Origin: Euptelea pleiosperma
Taxonomy: Eukaryota > Streptophyta > Magnoliopsida > Ranunculales > Eupteleaceae
Length of the DNA: 64,000 bases
Direction of reading: 5' to 3'
Assembly: GCA_035048495.1 (NCBI GenBank)
Contig: CM068548.1
Location: 5,941,464-6,005,463 of the forward strand
Shown here one piece after another: positions 12,555 through 24,250 of this stretch (positions are counted from its first letter, which is position 1; the number at the start of each line of letters is the position of its first letter). A model generated the notes under the pieces. It did not search any database. It was not told where the DNA came from and was given only the letters and a program-made list of their open reading frames with translations. The translations under genes and the position numbers were made by a program.

Positions 12555-12690
12555 TGTAAAGGGATTAACAAATCTAGGTATGTTTCTTGTTCTATAAATC
12601 ATTAATGTTTTGTTCAATTTAAAATCCTAGATCATATTGGTTTTATTATCGTATTGATGTTTTCTGCAAATAATATCAACAATTGTAAAT
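12555..12690 (+). repeat. LTR fragment related to 17780-17910
   Basis: Words such as GGTATGTTTCTTGTTCTA and TTATTGTATTGATG-type sequence occur in the same order here and at 17780-17910. The two look like diverged copies of one LTR end. They bracket the Copia-like LTR and the gag remnant. Confidence 0.5.
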
Positions 12691-12771
12691 AATATTTTTA
12701 TATTCTAGTTTGGCAAAGATTCCGTGTGACATAAAATATTCATGTAATCTTACCTACGAGCACTAGTGTAA

Positions 12772-14212
12772 TGTGAAGATTTTTGTGCATATTTCGCCAA
12801 CTACGTGAAGACTAGAAGACAGAGACAGCAAGGATCAGACTGTTGATGACATGAGTTATCTGAGTAACTGCCCATTTGTCGGTTATATATCGTGTACGCT
12901 CAATTAGGAAGGTAAGTGACTTAGTGACCACAGGAATAAGTTTAAAATGAATAAAACATAATGGTCAAACCTAGTCAATGGACAAACTCGAGTTTAAGTC
13001 AAGATTATTGACTTCTGGGAAAGTCCGATCGATTGGACTTTTTAGGCCAATCGATTGGACAAAGCCCAATCGATTGGAGACCTCTGTGAAATTGATTGGA
13101 CTCTACGAGACAGAACTTAATTGAAGCCCAATAGATTTGAGACATCTTTGAAATCGATTGGAGCTTACGGGACAGAAACTTATTTAAATCCGATCGATTG
13201 GACTATGTACAATCGATTGGATTTACCAAGGAAAAATCCATCAGTACAAGACCAATCGATTGGACCCAGAGTACAATCGATGGGACTTCACACGGATTGA
13301 GTCCTTTTCAGATCTGAAATTCTAGTCTCCACTTATCCCACTTTCTAAAAGACTCTGGGCTACGAATTCTATAAATATAACTCATCTTTAGCTTTAGAAA
13401 AAATATTTCTACACTTTAGAATACAGAGAAGAAAGTTTTATTTATCAAGAGTGTACATTCAAAGAGCAAAAAGCCTTTAGTTTTCATAAATATCTTGTGA
13501 GCTCTTCTCTTCTAGATCAAAGCCAAAAGCTTGATCTCTTACTTAGCTTAGGTCTCCACATAGATACTTAACCTAATAGTCTGAGAGTACCAGTGTTTCT
13601 CATTACTATTTAATTTGAACAACTTAGGGTTCAGGGAGTACTGAATCATTCACCTTCAGCAAAGGTTGGAGATTTGAGAATTAAGATCGAAGTGGCTGAT
13701 CGAATGTAGGTTTGAGGTGTATCAAATTGAACAAGTGGACAAGGCTTCTTGATTAAGAGGGCGCGAGTGGATTTGTAGCGTTGATTCAGAGGACGTGGAC
13801 GCATCGGCAATAGGCTTTAGCTAAGGTTGGAAGCTGCATTTGCAACGGTGCTGCGTAGGTAACCTTTATTTCATTTAACTTTCTAGTTAGAGATACTTTC
13901 TGTCTAGACGTGGTCCCGTGGTTTTTCTTGGCTAAGGTTTTCACACTAAAACTCTTTGTCTTGTGGATTTTTAGTTGTTGTTCCGCTAAATCTATTGATT
14001 AGATCAAACAACGAAAAGACAATATCCCACGGAGGTATATTTGATTTGAGTCGGTTGAGATAATCATTTTATTAATCAACTAAGGCATGTGAGTTTATCA
14101 CCTTACCTTGACCAGTAAACTTGTGATATATTAAATTAATTTTTGAATAACCTAATCACCCCTCCCTTCTAGGTATTTCTGATTAAAAAGAACGGACCGT
14201 TCTTTTTCAACA
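12772..14212 (+). mobile_element. Copia-type LTR, 1.44 kb, with adjacent primer binding site
   Basis: It begins TGTGAAG and ends TTTCAACA (TG...CA). It is followed after three bases by TGGTATTAGAGC (14216-14227), the Met-tRNA primer binding site of plant Copia elements, with one mismatch to the usual sequence. Between 13020 and 13290 the LTR holds about eight spaced copies of CAATCGATTGGA or close variants. No polymerase gene follows, so only the 5' end of an element remains. The long LTR suggests a SIRE-like lineage; this is inference. Confidence 0.7.
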
Positions 14213-14215
14213 ATT

Positions 14216-14227
14216 TGGTATTAGAGC
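14216..14227 (+). promoter_or_regulatory. Primer binding site for initiator Met-tRNA
   Basis: TGGTATTAGAGC lies three bases after the LTR end and is complementary to the tRNA-iMet 3' end except for one base. Confidence 0.8.
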
Positions 14228-14892
14228 TTCGATTTTGGATTTGTTTCATGCAAAACAAGGATTAAAATTGTTTCATTTAAAAGGATCCTTCCATTTTTCA
14301 TTTGCATTTGATCACACCAGACCGTGATCAAAAGGGTCCACATATATGATCAGAGTTTTAAGTATTCTCATCCTCTTTGTCTTTCAATAATGGATCATAT
14401 AATCCTTTTTTTTTATATTGGTTGGTTGGATCGTATCTTGGAGTGATCGGGTGTTCTCTTGAAATATTGATATGGAACGTCGAACCTATTTGCATCATAA
14501 ACTAAGAGAAATCGGGTCTTTCAAGACAATGACTAATACATCTAGATATGTTTTCTAATCCTGCTAAAAATAACCAAAAAAAAGGAAAATCATAGGTACA
14601 TGTCTGTTAAATCATATGGATGATTATTAACACTATAGCCATGCACATGGTGCACGTACAAGGAAAGGAAATTGGGTTGTTGTTTTGGTTTGAAAACATT
14701 AGGGATATTTTGGGTTTGAAAACGTTAAATGGTTTTGAAAAGGAAATGAATTCTATTTTTCTATAAGGGTTAAAGAAGCTTTATAAAACGTTGGATCTTA
14801 AAACAAAACGTAGATATTGTTTGATGTTAAGTCAAGACTTTTAGTGTTGGTTAAATTTTGTATGACAAAAACCCAATCTAATTAACCATTAT

Positions 14893-15300
14893 ATGCATGA
14901 GGTGTTAGGCGTCAAAGTGTTACTATGATTTCAACACTCAAATATTGCCAGAGTAGAGATTAGAAGATTGTCACATTTAAAGACTCGAAGCTTTCTTTGA
15001 TTGACGCACATATTAGGATGGTAAGTGACTTAGAGGCCTAGAACTTAGATGATTAACTTTTATTATTATTTCCCTAAGTATGTGTAAGTTTGTGTTTAAC
15101 TCATAGGCAGAATTGTGCAAAATTAGTTCAGACCAATCTATTGGACCTTAACGGATCGATTGATTGGAAAATTTATCTTTTGCCAATTGTTTCGAATGAA
15201 TGGTTATCTTTTTCTTATTGTTTCGATTGAACGGTTAACTTGATCGCCTAACTAAAATCAACCATTTAGGATTTGCGTATGCGATTAGCTTACAGAAACT
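14893..15300 (+). repeat. Degenerate LTR-like sequence
   Basis: It resembles the 12772-13200 part of the neighbouring LTR: GACTAGAAGA-like, GGTAAGTGACTTAG and spaced degenerate CGATTGGA words recur in order. It is probably an older, truncated copy. The rest of 14228-16370 shows no gene, only fragments of non-coding retroelement-like DNA. Confidence 0.45.
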
Positions 15301-16370
15301 AGAACAGTAAATCATGTTTATGACAATATTAACTATAGAAATTTTAAATATATATTCACTCCCTCTAGGTACCTTTATCATATTTCAAGCATTCTGCATC
15401 GTTTGTCTAAGGATAAATCCCGCTTGGAGGTTCATTGTCGATTTTTCATTTGAAAATGGATTGCCAAATTTCGATCTTAAAAATGAAGAAAAATCAGGTT
15501 TTGGAGGTTTTCTTATTTAAAAAAAAAAAAAAGGGTTGAAATCTATTCAAAACGCTGCAAGAGGGGTTCGGCCTTACCATTGGAGTCATCGGTGGCTCTA
15601 TAGCATGTCGTCCTTGCAACCGATGGTGTTGCCAGGCATTGGCGAAATGGACGTTCAGTCGGCCAAAGGGGCAGCTGAGGGGCATTGTGGCTTTAGGGTT
15701 TACTACTCTACAACAACAGTAAACCCTTGAAGAAGAAGAAGAAGGATTTAATTGGACCATTTTTTGTCTCATGGACCAACTCACTAAAGGCCTATGAGCA
15801 TTAAAGGGGTTTTGGTTTTAACCCAAGCCTAGTCCAAAACCCAACCCAAAACAAGCCCACCCTAACATGATCGATTAAGTGATCATTTAAGGAAACAAGA
15901 TGGAAATAGAATAATAGTTGCCCAAAGGTGAACATTTTATGGAAGTCACGAGTTTCTAGATTTTGAGATTTTGAATCTCATTAAAATCACTTTATGACAC
16001 TTATTATTTCATGAAATCTCTAACTTCTGCCCAAATGTGATGTAGGGATTGTTCATGAAAGTCAAGTCGTTAGAGTAACCATGAATGTAAAAGGGAGAAA
16101 AAGATAACCCTCTAGTCCAAAGGTGTGGATAGTGTCTTGATCAAAACTTAAACATTAATGACTAGGTCTATGCACGTTCTCTAACGCGGTATTAGGGGGT
16201 ATACAACATATCAAGATTTATGCCCAAATGTGAGTCTTTATGATGCAACTTGCATGTACTTGCAGAGTAGAAAGTTTCACTTCAATAAAGTACTTGCATG
16301 TACTGGTACGAGTTCAAAGAATAAAATCTAGGGTATCTATTATGATGTTTGACCACGTCTTATTATAGCT

Positions 16371-17260
16371 ATGGATGGGTCTATGATTCAAAAGTATCTA
16401 GTGGGGATTGAGCCTTTGAATGACTCTAATTACTCATCCTGGAGGATGGACATTGAAATCATGCTAGGTTGCATGGAATTCGATTTTGTCTTATTTGAAG
16501 ACAAACTGCCAACTTTGTCTCCAAACTCTACGGAATTGGCAGGGACTCAATTTGCCAAATAGGAGAAAGTGGATGGGTTAGCTAAGATGATCATTTGAGC
16601 TTCCATTAATGAGCCTCTTCGAGGTGGTATTGATACCATACATACGACAAAAGAATTGCTCCAGCTTATCAAGCAACATTTTGTAGGATCCAAAAAAAAT
16701 TCTACAATATGAATGTTTAGGTCAATTGATGAATATGAAGTATGATAGTGTGGGAAGTATGCATAAGCACATACTCAAGATTTCCAAGTCGATTATAGCT
16801 CTACGTGAACATGACATCACTTTTGAGAATTACCTTTTTGGTACACATTGTCTCTAACTCGTTCTTATGATGGTTTCAAAATTAACTACGTACAATGCAC
16901 AAGAAACAAAATAGGATTTGCACCAGCTCATTGCTTTTTGTGTCATTGAGGAAAAGAGATTGAGAGGTTCTCAAGTTGAGTCAATGCATTTAGCAGTTCA
17001 TCTGAATAGCTAGAAGACTTCAAGAACAAAGGTTTCAAGAGTCAAAATATAATCAAATTAAATGAAAGGTAGTGGCAGACTGAAAAATCAGATGATGAAG
17101 AATGCTAGTTCTACAAGAGGAAATGACACATGAAGAGAGATTGTCTTGCCTATAAGAACTTACTGCAAAAAAACCAATGAGGGTTTCATTAGTAGGAGAG
17201 GAACCAGGTCGGAAGATAGATTTTTCTTTGAGAATGTAGAAGAAATTAGAAGTCACTTTC
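16371..17260 (+). pseudogene. Copia gag-polypeptide remnant
   Basis: The first frame (16371-16562) encodes a gag N-terminus with the family's hallmark LNDSNYSSWRMDIEIML, a binding-type segment seen at the start of plant Copia gag proteins. In-frame stop codons follow at once, and the homology continues in broken form to about 17250 (LRGGIDT, LIKQHF and similar). No protease, integrase or reverse transcriptase follows. It probably belonged to the element bounded by the LTR fragments near 12555 and 17570-17897. Confidence 0.65.
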
Positions 17261-17568
17261 TTTATCTTTTAGATAGCATATCATTTTTATTTTAGACTCA
17301 ACATTGTTGGTTATGTTTTCTTTTAGGGACAATAGATTGAATATTTCTTATCATAAGGATATTATTGGACATGGTTTTATTTTGTAAATGATCTTTATAA
17401 AGTATATTTGGATTAGATGGTGTGTTTGATTCATCATTATTATGTTTGTCTGTTGATTATCATCTTTTCGGATCTAAGCATTCTAATCCAACAGAAAATT
17501 TTACATGATTATGACACTTGAGATTAGGTCATTAGTTGAAGTTTGTATTCTCAAGTATAATGGGTTAA

Positions 17569-17897
17569 TGATGCACCCTATCATAACTCAAGAAGTGGTT
17601 TCAATCTAGAAAATTGATTTTCCTTGGTAGGAGGAGAAACGGTTTCCACTCATATATATAGGTGGCAGTCCCCACTCTCTACACACACATCTATTATTGA
17701 GATAGAGGCTCCCATCACCAAAGTGTACGTAGGAGAGTTAGGGTAGAGTTACCGATCCATACACAAGCAACCATTGTAGAGGGATTAGCAAATTCGGGTA
17801 TGTTTCTTGTTCTACAACGTAAAGCTTTGTTCGATTCAAATCCTAGACCCTATTGGTGTTATTATTGTATTGATGCATTCCGCGAATAATACCAGCA
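17569..17897 (+). repeat. Probable LTR remnant of the gag-bearing Copia element
   Basis: The region starts near TGATGCACCC and ends near ACCAGCA. It includes a TATATATA motif followed by a CT-rich leader as in LTR promoters. Its last 130 bp match 12555-12690. The boundaries are uncertain. Confidence 0.4.
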
Positions 17898-18151
17898 TTG
17901 ACATCTCTAATCGTTATGATATATTTTGGTTCAATTCCAAGTTACCCATCAACAAAAAAAATTGTCATTACCATATTTCCTCTACAATTTCCACTGCATT
18001 TTCCAATATAGTATGATACAGGCATGATCACAAGAAATGGAATGAACCATATGGATCTACACACCAAGCCTTCTCTATCAACTCTACCCATATTAGTCTA
18101 AAATTGACTAATCTTTCTACACATGTGGGTATTATATAGCACTCAATTTCA

Positions 18152-21100
18152 TCACAGTTGAGTGGATAATGAAGCGAAAGTTCCATGAAAGCCGTACGGT
18201 ACTCTCCATGGCAGCGTAATTTTGGCAACTGGCTGACCCTCGAACTTCTTTGTATCGATTATATGTACCTGAAAGTGCAGAGTTGGTATATACATAAAAT
18301 TCATAATAAAAATGTAATAATTTTTTAATTAGATTCATTATAGATTACATAAAAAGCATAAGTTCTCTTATGGTTAAATTACTAAAAATATCCTTTGCGT
18401 TTTATAACATTCCATTGGAAACGGTGAAGAAACAAACATCATATTTCATTTGAGATAGGTGAACTTACTTGGGAGATATTAGTCTCTTCATTGTGAACAA
18501 AAGAGACTATCCAACCATCATCTTCCTCAGAACCTCCAGGCTTAGAGACAAAGGCAGCTCCAGAGTAGAAGTTGTTCTCCTCAAACTTATGATACTCCAC
18601 CTTTATCTGCTCTTCAGATTCAAAATGTCCCTGCTCCCTCTGATATGAAAATTAAGATATGACAAGTTTTAGGTGACCCTGTGGTGGAAAGCATTAATCA
18701 ACAAGCAATGATCTAACAGTTTTAGCATTATAGAATATAGAAAATGATGTGCATCTTTAAGCACACATCATGGCATGTAATAGACATATAGGCTGGTATA
18801 GGCCCACCATTAAATGGGTTACACTTGCAGGTCTCTTAGATAAAAGTCAACCCTATCGATTGTTGAATCCATTTATCATTTTTTTTTAATCTGGATCGTT
18901 ATCTTTTCTTGCAGTCCAAAATGATCAATCAGTTGGATGGCTGATTATATATAAGGTACCAGATCTCCTAGTGACAATTCGTCTCGATCCCATACATTTG
19001 TGCTACTTGTCCTGATAATGTGCTTATAAATACATATTTAACCAGTCTAAAAAATATATTTCTTTCTTATTAAAGATTGATAACTATCTTTATCATCTCC
19101 TACTCTAATTACTTTTAACCTTACTCCACCTAGAGTGATCTAAGTCTAACAAATGGATAAGGGACCATTACCTTTGATGGCCCGGAGGCTGGCTCTTCGA
19201 AATATAGCTTGGCTAGCATTCCATATTTAGCCATGCCTACAATTGATATATATGTAAATAGAAAATTTAATTTAACTAAACAAGAAAAATTAAATTTGTG
19301 AGATAGGATTTTTGTTACCACAGCTAGCGCTTGCTATTGAATCTACGATCTGGGTGTAGCCATACTTATTTCTAACTCCAGTAAAATGCTCATTAACCAT
19401 TGGGAAATCCATGGAGAAGATAGTTCCAGTGAGATTTCTTTCCTTAACTTCCCCAGTTTTCATGTTTAATCTCCATTCATATGAACGAGAGAAAAATAAT
19501 CCATCTTCTGTGTTACTATCATCATTTTCTTCAAATGGAACAATAGGATTGAATCCTCTTGAAAACCATTCAAATTTATTTACACCCAAATCCGGGCCTG
19601 GTATGATTGATCCAAGAGCTCTACATCCCATCACCACAACCTGTTTTGGACCATCAAAAACAATATCCATATATATGTGAGTCAATTACAAGAACAAGAG
19701 CAAGTCCATTGCTCATGTTATCCTAAAATTATTTCTTAAGGTTCCTGTCCTTCCTACTTACCTCATCACCATTCTCAAAGCAATTGAGAATGTGAAATGT
19801 GCAATGTGCCTCTACCTTGAACCACTGAACTGAATCTGCATCACCATAGCGAGGCAACACCCCTATCCTTGCATACTCTTCCTTCTCGTACCTTATCAAT
19901 CTACATAAGTCCACCATTTCATCTGGAAAATTGAGAACTCATTGATGTTGTCAAGTTATTTGAAAATTTGAGTTTAAGGAAATACGCACGGGCCTCCTTT
20001 AACGAGTCTGTTTATGTCTAAGGTGAGCGGATAATCCATGATCACATTGTACCTAAGAATAAAGAAGACAAAGTGTTAATCACAGCTATGATTTAAAAAG
20101 TGGGAGTACTAAACTTTAAGTTAACTAATGAAAAGGCATAAGAAACTTACTTTTGTGTAACCCCTATCTCATGACAAAGGCTACTTCTATTGAACTTAAG
20201 ATCTACTTTATGGACTAGTTTCTTTCCATCAGCTGCAAATAAGCAATTTATCATCAAGATATTGAAGTTAGTCTCTGTTCTTGATCTTGTTGTAGCCTTT
20301 ATCCTTTTCTTTGAGTCATCACCCCTATTGCAGAACCAAAATAATGAAGAGGATACCTGAGATGATTCCCAAAACAAAGAAAGGTTTCACTGCATCCACC
20401 CCCATTGTAACTAGCTCCCCTGTTCCTGGAGCTTTCTGTGTCATGTAAACTTATTAGTTAATGAAACCAAGTTGCTTTATTTTACATGTATATAAAATGT
20501 TCTGTAGCAGAATCTGGAAGAACAACAAACCTTTGGATGGCTGGTGAAAGGACGATCCCAAGCTCCATCGACATCCCAACTGTCCAAGGTTTCTAGTGTA
20601 ATGATGTCAACCTCCTGTGGCAAGTGATTCTCTGCGATCGTGTAGAACCTCCCCGAATGCTCGAATACATTGGTGTTGCTAATGTATTTGTGAACTTTGC
20701 CAAACCTCAACTAGCAGGGTTCATAGTGTCATTGGTATAATGCAAATTTTTAGTTAATCTATTTCATAGCCTAGTAGAAGACACTGACTTACCATGTTGA
20801 ACAGATAAGCTGCTACAATAGCTGGAGCATCACCTTCTATGGCAGGAAGGAAAGAAGGTTTGTTTCTTAGCTTTTCTAGCTTGAATGTCTCAGTTTCAAC
20901 ATATCTATTGTTGTATGACACTGTCCAACTTCCTTCAGTATCTTTCAAAAAGTACAAGGCATGAAGCATTCCTTCTCCTTCAATCCAAATGTGACTCGTT
21001 TGCCCGAACATTGAAATCGTCGATTTTAATCCTCCAAAAAGAGGATTTGGACCTGCAAATCACTATAAGGTTAACCACAAACACAAGTGATTAACAGTCA

Positions 21101-22545
21101 GTAAAATGGTTCATACATTAGAGGCTAAGGATCATTGAATCAGAATTACTTTGGGGTTCAGTTTCTCTGAAATCTGGCCCCACTGTCCCGATCGATCCAT
21201 ATGGTGTTATTTCTCAACAACATTTTCGGTGCCAACACCCCATCGGACTACTCAACGACGGCTTTAACTCTTGTCAAAAACAGTGGTTAAACAAGTTTTA
21301 AGTGTTTAATTCAATTGCATTGCCAAATTTTATAGCTGAATAAATTAAAAATCTTCCCTCAAATACCCATGTTTTTATTTTAATTTAGATTTTTGGCGGG
21401 TACTTAGGAAGAAACATATGAACTCAACCATGCATGCATGTCCAATATTCTAATAAGCTTTGGATTATATGAAAAGCATCTAACACTCTACCTAATGTCC
21501 CAATTACATAAAACATCACACCATACAAAAGCCGATGAATGGGAAAATATGGAATATATTTTATATGAAATGGATATATGCTTTCAATAGTTCTCTTAAT
21601 TAATGCATTCTCTTCTTTCTATATCCGGAACGATAAAATTGCAGCATTTCTTATACCTAGAGCTAGACCTCCGACGGAAACTTTTAACTGCTAGTTAGTC
21701 GATTACTTAAATTCAGATGATTAATAGACTCTAACTACTATTCCAACAAACCAATGAAAAAATGGTTTAGCGGCAACAATAAAAAAATAAAAATAAAAAT
21801 AAAAGAATTTAGTTGAAGCCATGAATAAATTACAAAAAACATAGAGCAAGCCGAATGCGAAATAGGAAAAAATAAACGCATTTACTTACCATTTCTTATG
21901 TAAATACCCTCGGGGAAATTAGCAGGAATCTCCCCTTCGATACTCGCAATCTTAACGGCATGTCCAATCTCTTCAACGGGTGCAAAGTTATTCTACAGCA
22001 ATCAACACAAAGTTTGTAAAACAAATATAATTAACCGACGAAAGCAAGGATAGATTCAATGAGCATGTAAAAAATGCTTTCGTTGCGTTTTCTTTATATG
22101 TTTCCATGAGGATTGAAAATTCAAATTAAATTTGAGATGCTCAAGACTGATATACCTGAGATGGGAGTGAGGGCTGATCGACGAATTGAAACATGGAATC
22201 CACAAATGCATTCAATAATCTCTCTGAACTGTTCTTGATGGCTCCAGAAACATCGATTCTCATCGGAACTTGTCGTAAATCTTTCAAGAAAGGCTGTTCA
22301 TAAGAACATATATGATATTATGTCAGTCCCATCTTAATAGAACTTGCTTCAATCCATCAAAAAAAAGAAAAATGAAGAACGAATTCAAATCAAAACATGT
22401 TTAAATTTGTGGGTTATTAGGAAATTAACATACGTACCTTGAAAGTAGAGGATAGTAAGGTCTTTAGGTGATCAAAGTTGAGTGAGATGGAGGGCCTATG
22501 ATGAACAGATCCACTTACTAGAATAGCAAAACAAGAGGAACCCAT
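18152..22545 (-). CDS. CCD: Carotenoid cleavage dioxygenase, copy A (605 aa)
   Basis: A non-heme iron enzyme family that cleaves polyene bonds of carotenoids or apocarotenoids with O2. Thirteen exons, minus strand: 22545-22438, 22293-22156, 21992-21890, 21052-20793, 20710-20531, 20435-20357, 20232-20151, 20052-19990, 19900-19762, 19640-19319, 19236-19172, about 18630-18469, 18268-18152. All introns are GT-AG and phases agree. Iron ligands fit H260 (SHPK), H309 (CHEIGVT), H373 (CTFHIL) and H595 (PYGFHGTF), with the family's spacing of 49 and 64 between the first three. RNGPNPLFGG and [10 protein letters not shown] are intact. The family's usual length is about 540-600. No clear plastid transit peptide is seen. 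The C-terminus ends six residues earlier than in the other copies because of a TGA. The promoter block is displaced by MITEs. Substrate and bond position cannot be told; annotation tools would probably call it CCD1-like. Confidence 0.88.
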
Positions 22546-22843
22546 CTCTCACACCTTTGCAAATTTGCTTTGTGTTTAATGTAGGAGCTTACACACAGAG
22601 ATCACCTTGGACAATCGAACAGCACAATGAGTTTTCTATAGCGTGAAGGCTGTCCTTACAAACAATCGGTCCATTCTGACATTCGGAACCGTAACGAAAA
22701 TTTTACTTAAATTTAAAAAAAATGAAGACCGACCAATTAAACCGTTACTTAAGTTTACCTTTTTATGTGGTTATTAATGTCAGACTGATATTCGATGATA
22801 TTCATTATTATGCTCTGACCACAGCTTAATGTATGGTTGTAAG

Positions 22844-23226
22844 GAGTAAAACTTCTGTCACAGCATTGCACAATGCCAGCCACGTGGCACATTCGTAGTG
22901 GATACTGACCGTATGGATGTTTGGCCAGTCCCTCTGTGGACCTCTAAACCAAAACTCAGCCTGATTAGTGATTTCTAAGCGATTCGATTGAAGTTATTTT
23001 CATGGGTTGATTTTAACGGGAGGAATTTAAGCATTATTGAGCGTTATTTAGGTGCAAAGATCCAAAGGTTTTAAATCACTAATCAGCATGATTTTTGGTT
23101 CGTAGGTCCACCGAGGGACTGGCAAAACATCTATATGGCCATCGTCCACTAAGAGTGTACCACGTGGCTCGTATTTTGCGTTGTGACGGAAGCTTCTGTC
23201 ACAACGCTGTGACAGAAGTTTTACTC
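22844..23226. mobile_element. Mutator-like MITE carrying two G-boxes, in the gene A promoter
   Basis: The ends are inverted: GAGTAAAACTTCTGTCACA on the left, and TGTGACAGAAGTTTTACTC on the right. CACGTG occurs at 22881-22886 and 23161-23166. The interior is the common foldback of this window (CCTGATTAGTGATTTC mirrored by AAATCACTAATCAG). The flanks are only weakly alike. Sister copies elsewhere have 9-bp target duplications. Confidence 0.7.
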
Positions 23227-23294
23227 GATTGTCTATCTATTTGAGCCGGCCTGATGTAAGATTAGTGGGGTAGAACATTGCAAACCATCGCTGG

Positions 23295-23652
23295 TCAGAA
23301 AAGTTGCCCTGGCCGCCCATAATATGAGCCACATGGCACACTCTTAGAGGACGATGACCAGATGGATATTTGGCCAATCTCTAGGTGGACATACAAACCA
23401 AAAAACAGCCTGATAGTGATTTCAAACCTTTGGATCTTTGTACACCAAATACCAAATAATAGTGAATAATGCTCAAGTTCTAGAGTTAAAAATCAACCTA
23501 TGAAAACAACTCCAATCCAATGCTTAGAAATCACTATTCAGGCTAATTTTTGGTCTGTATGTCCATCTAGGGTTGGGCCAAACATTCATACGGTCAGAAA
23601 TCTCTAAGAACGTGCCACGTGGCTTATTGTGGCCGGTCAGCAAAGTCCTACT
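23295..23652. repeat. Foldback MITE of the same family
   Basis: ATATGAGCCACATGGCACACTC on the left pairs with GTGCCACGTGGCTTATTG-type sequence on the right. TCAGAAAAG appears at both edges and may be the target duplication. Confidence 0.6.
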
Positions 23653-23689
23653 CAGAAAAGGATTGGGGTACTAACTATACAGTAAAGAA

Positions 23690-23905
23690 ATTATAAATAG
23701 AAACACTTCTTAAAAAATAATTTATAAATAGAAACAAAAAAATATACAAGGACAAAAGAGGATCTTGTGGTGCGAGGACGAGCATCAAGACATACCCAAG
23801 CGTGTGAGGAAGCGAGCATGCAAAGTTGAGAAGATTTCTTCCGAGTACAGTAACCAAACGTGTGGAAAACGGATTTCGCTTTAACAAAAGGGTCGGGCTC
23901 CAGTG
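23690..23905 (-). promoter_or_regulatory. Displaced core promoter block of gene A
   Basis: This block aligns with sequence directly upstream of B (32580-32722) and C (50526-50690): a TATAAATAGAA word, GGACAAAAGAGGATCTTG, GCATCAAGACAT and GCGAGCATGC in the same order. In B the block lies about 65 bp from the ATG; in A it lies about 1.15 kb away because MITE sequence sits between. The TATA role is inferred; on the coding strand the word reads TATTTATA. Confidence 0.55.
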
Positions 23906-23934
23906 ACAGCCCTGAAAAGACAGACTCCCGTTAG

Positions 23935-24250
23935 GACAACAATATAAGCCATGTGGCACACTCTTAGAGGACTCTGACTGTATGAATGTTTGGCCAATCG
24001 CAAGATGAACCTACAAAACACAAATCAGTTTGATTAGTGATTTCTAGGTGTTGGATCTTTGTACCCCAAATACTGCTCAAATTCCCACAGTTGAGATCAA
24101 CCCATGAAAACAAGTCCAATCCAACTCCTATATATAAATCATTAATCAGGCTGCTTTTTGATTTGTAGGTCCACTTAGGGATTAGCCAAATATCCATACG
24201 GTCAGAGTCCTCTAAGAGTGTGCCACGTGGCTCATACTGTGTCTTGTAAC
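23935..24250. repeat. Foldback MITE of the GCCACGTGG family
   Basis: The left arm has ATAAGCCATGTGGCACACTC and the right arm GAGTGTGCCACGTGGCTCAT. Both contain the inverted GGCCAATC and GATTAGTGATTTC words. A short frame on the minus strand is a by-product. Confidence 0.6.

Noticed and set aside
15494..15784. 96-codon frame on the minus strand and a 64-codon frame on the plus strand
   Set aside because: The region looks like a short GC-richer insert next to a poly-A run; no protein family recognised and both frames cannot be real.
19411..19680. Plus-strand frames opposite exon 10 in each dioxygenase copy (also 29790, 45816, 58642)
   Set aside because: Antisense shadows of a long conserved exon; their conservation only follows the exon.
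19922..19926. Exon 9 of copy A starting at the upstream CAG
   Set aside because: It breaks the frame in all four copies; the ATGTAG acceptor 22 bases on gives GGPLIRYEKE and keeps the phase.
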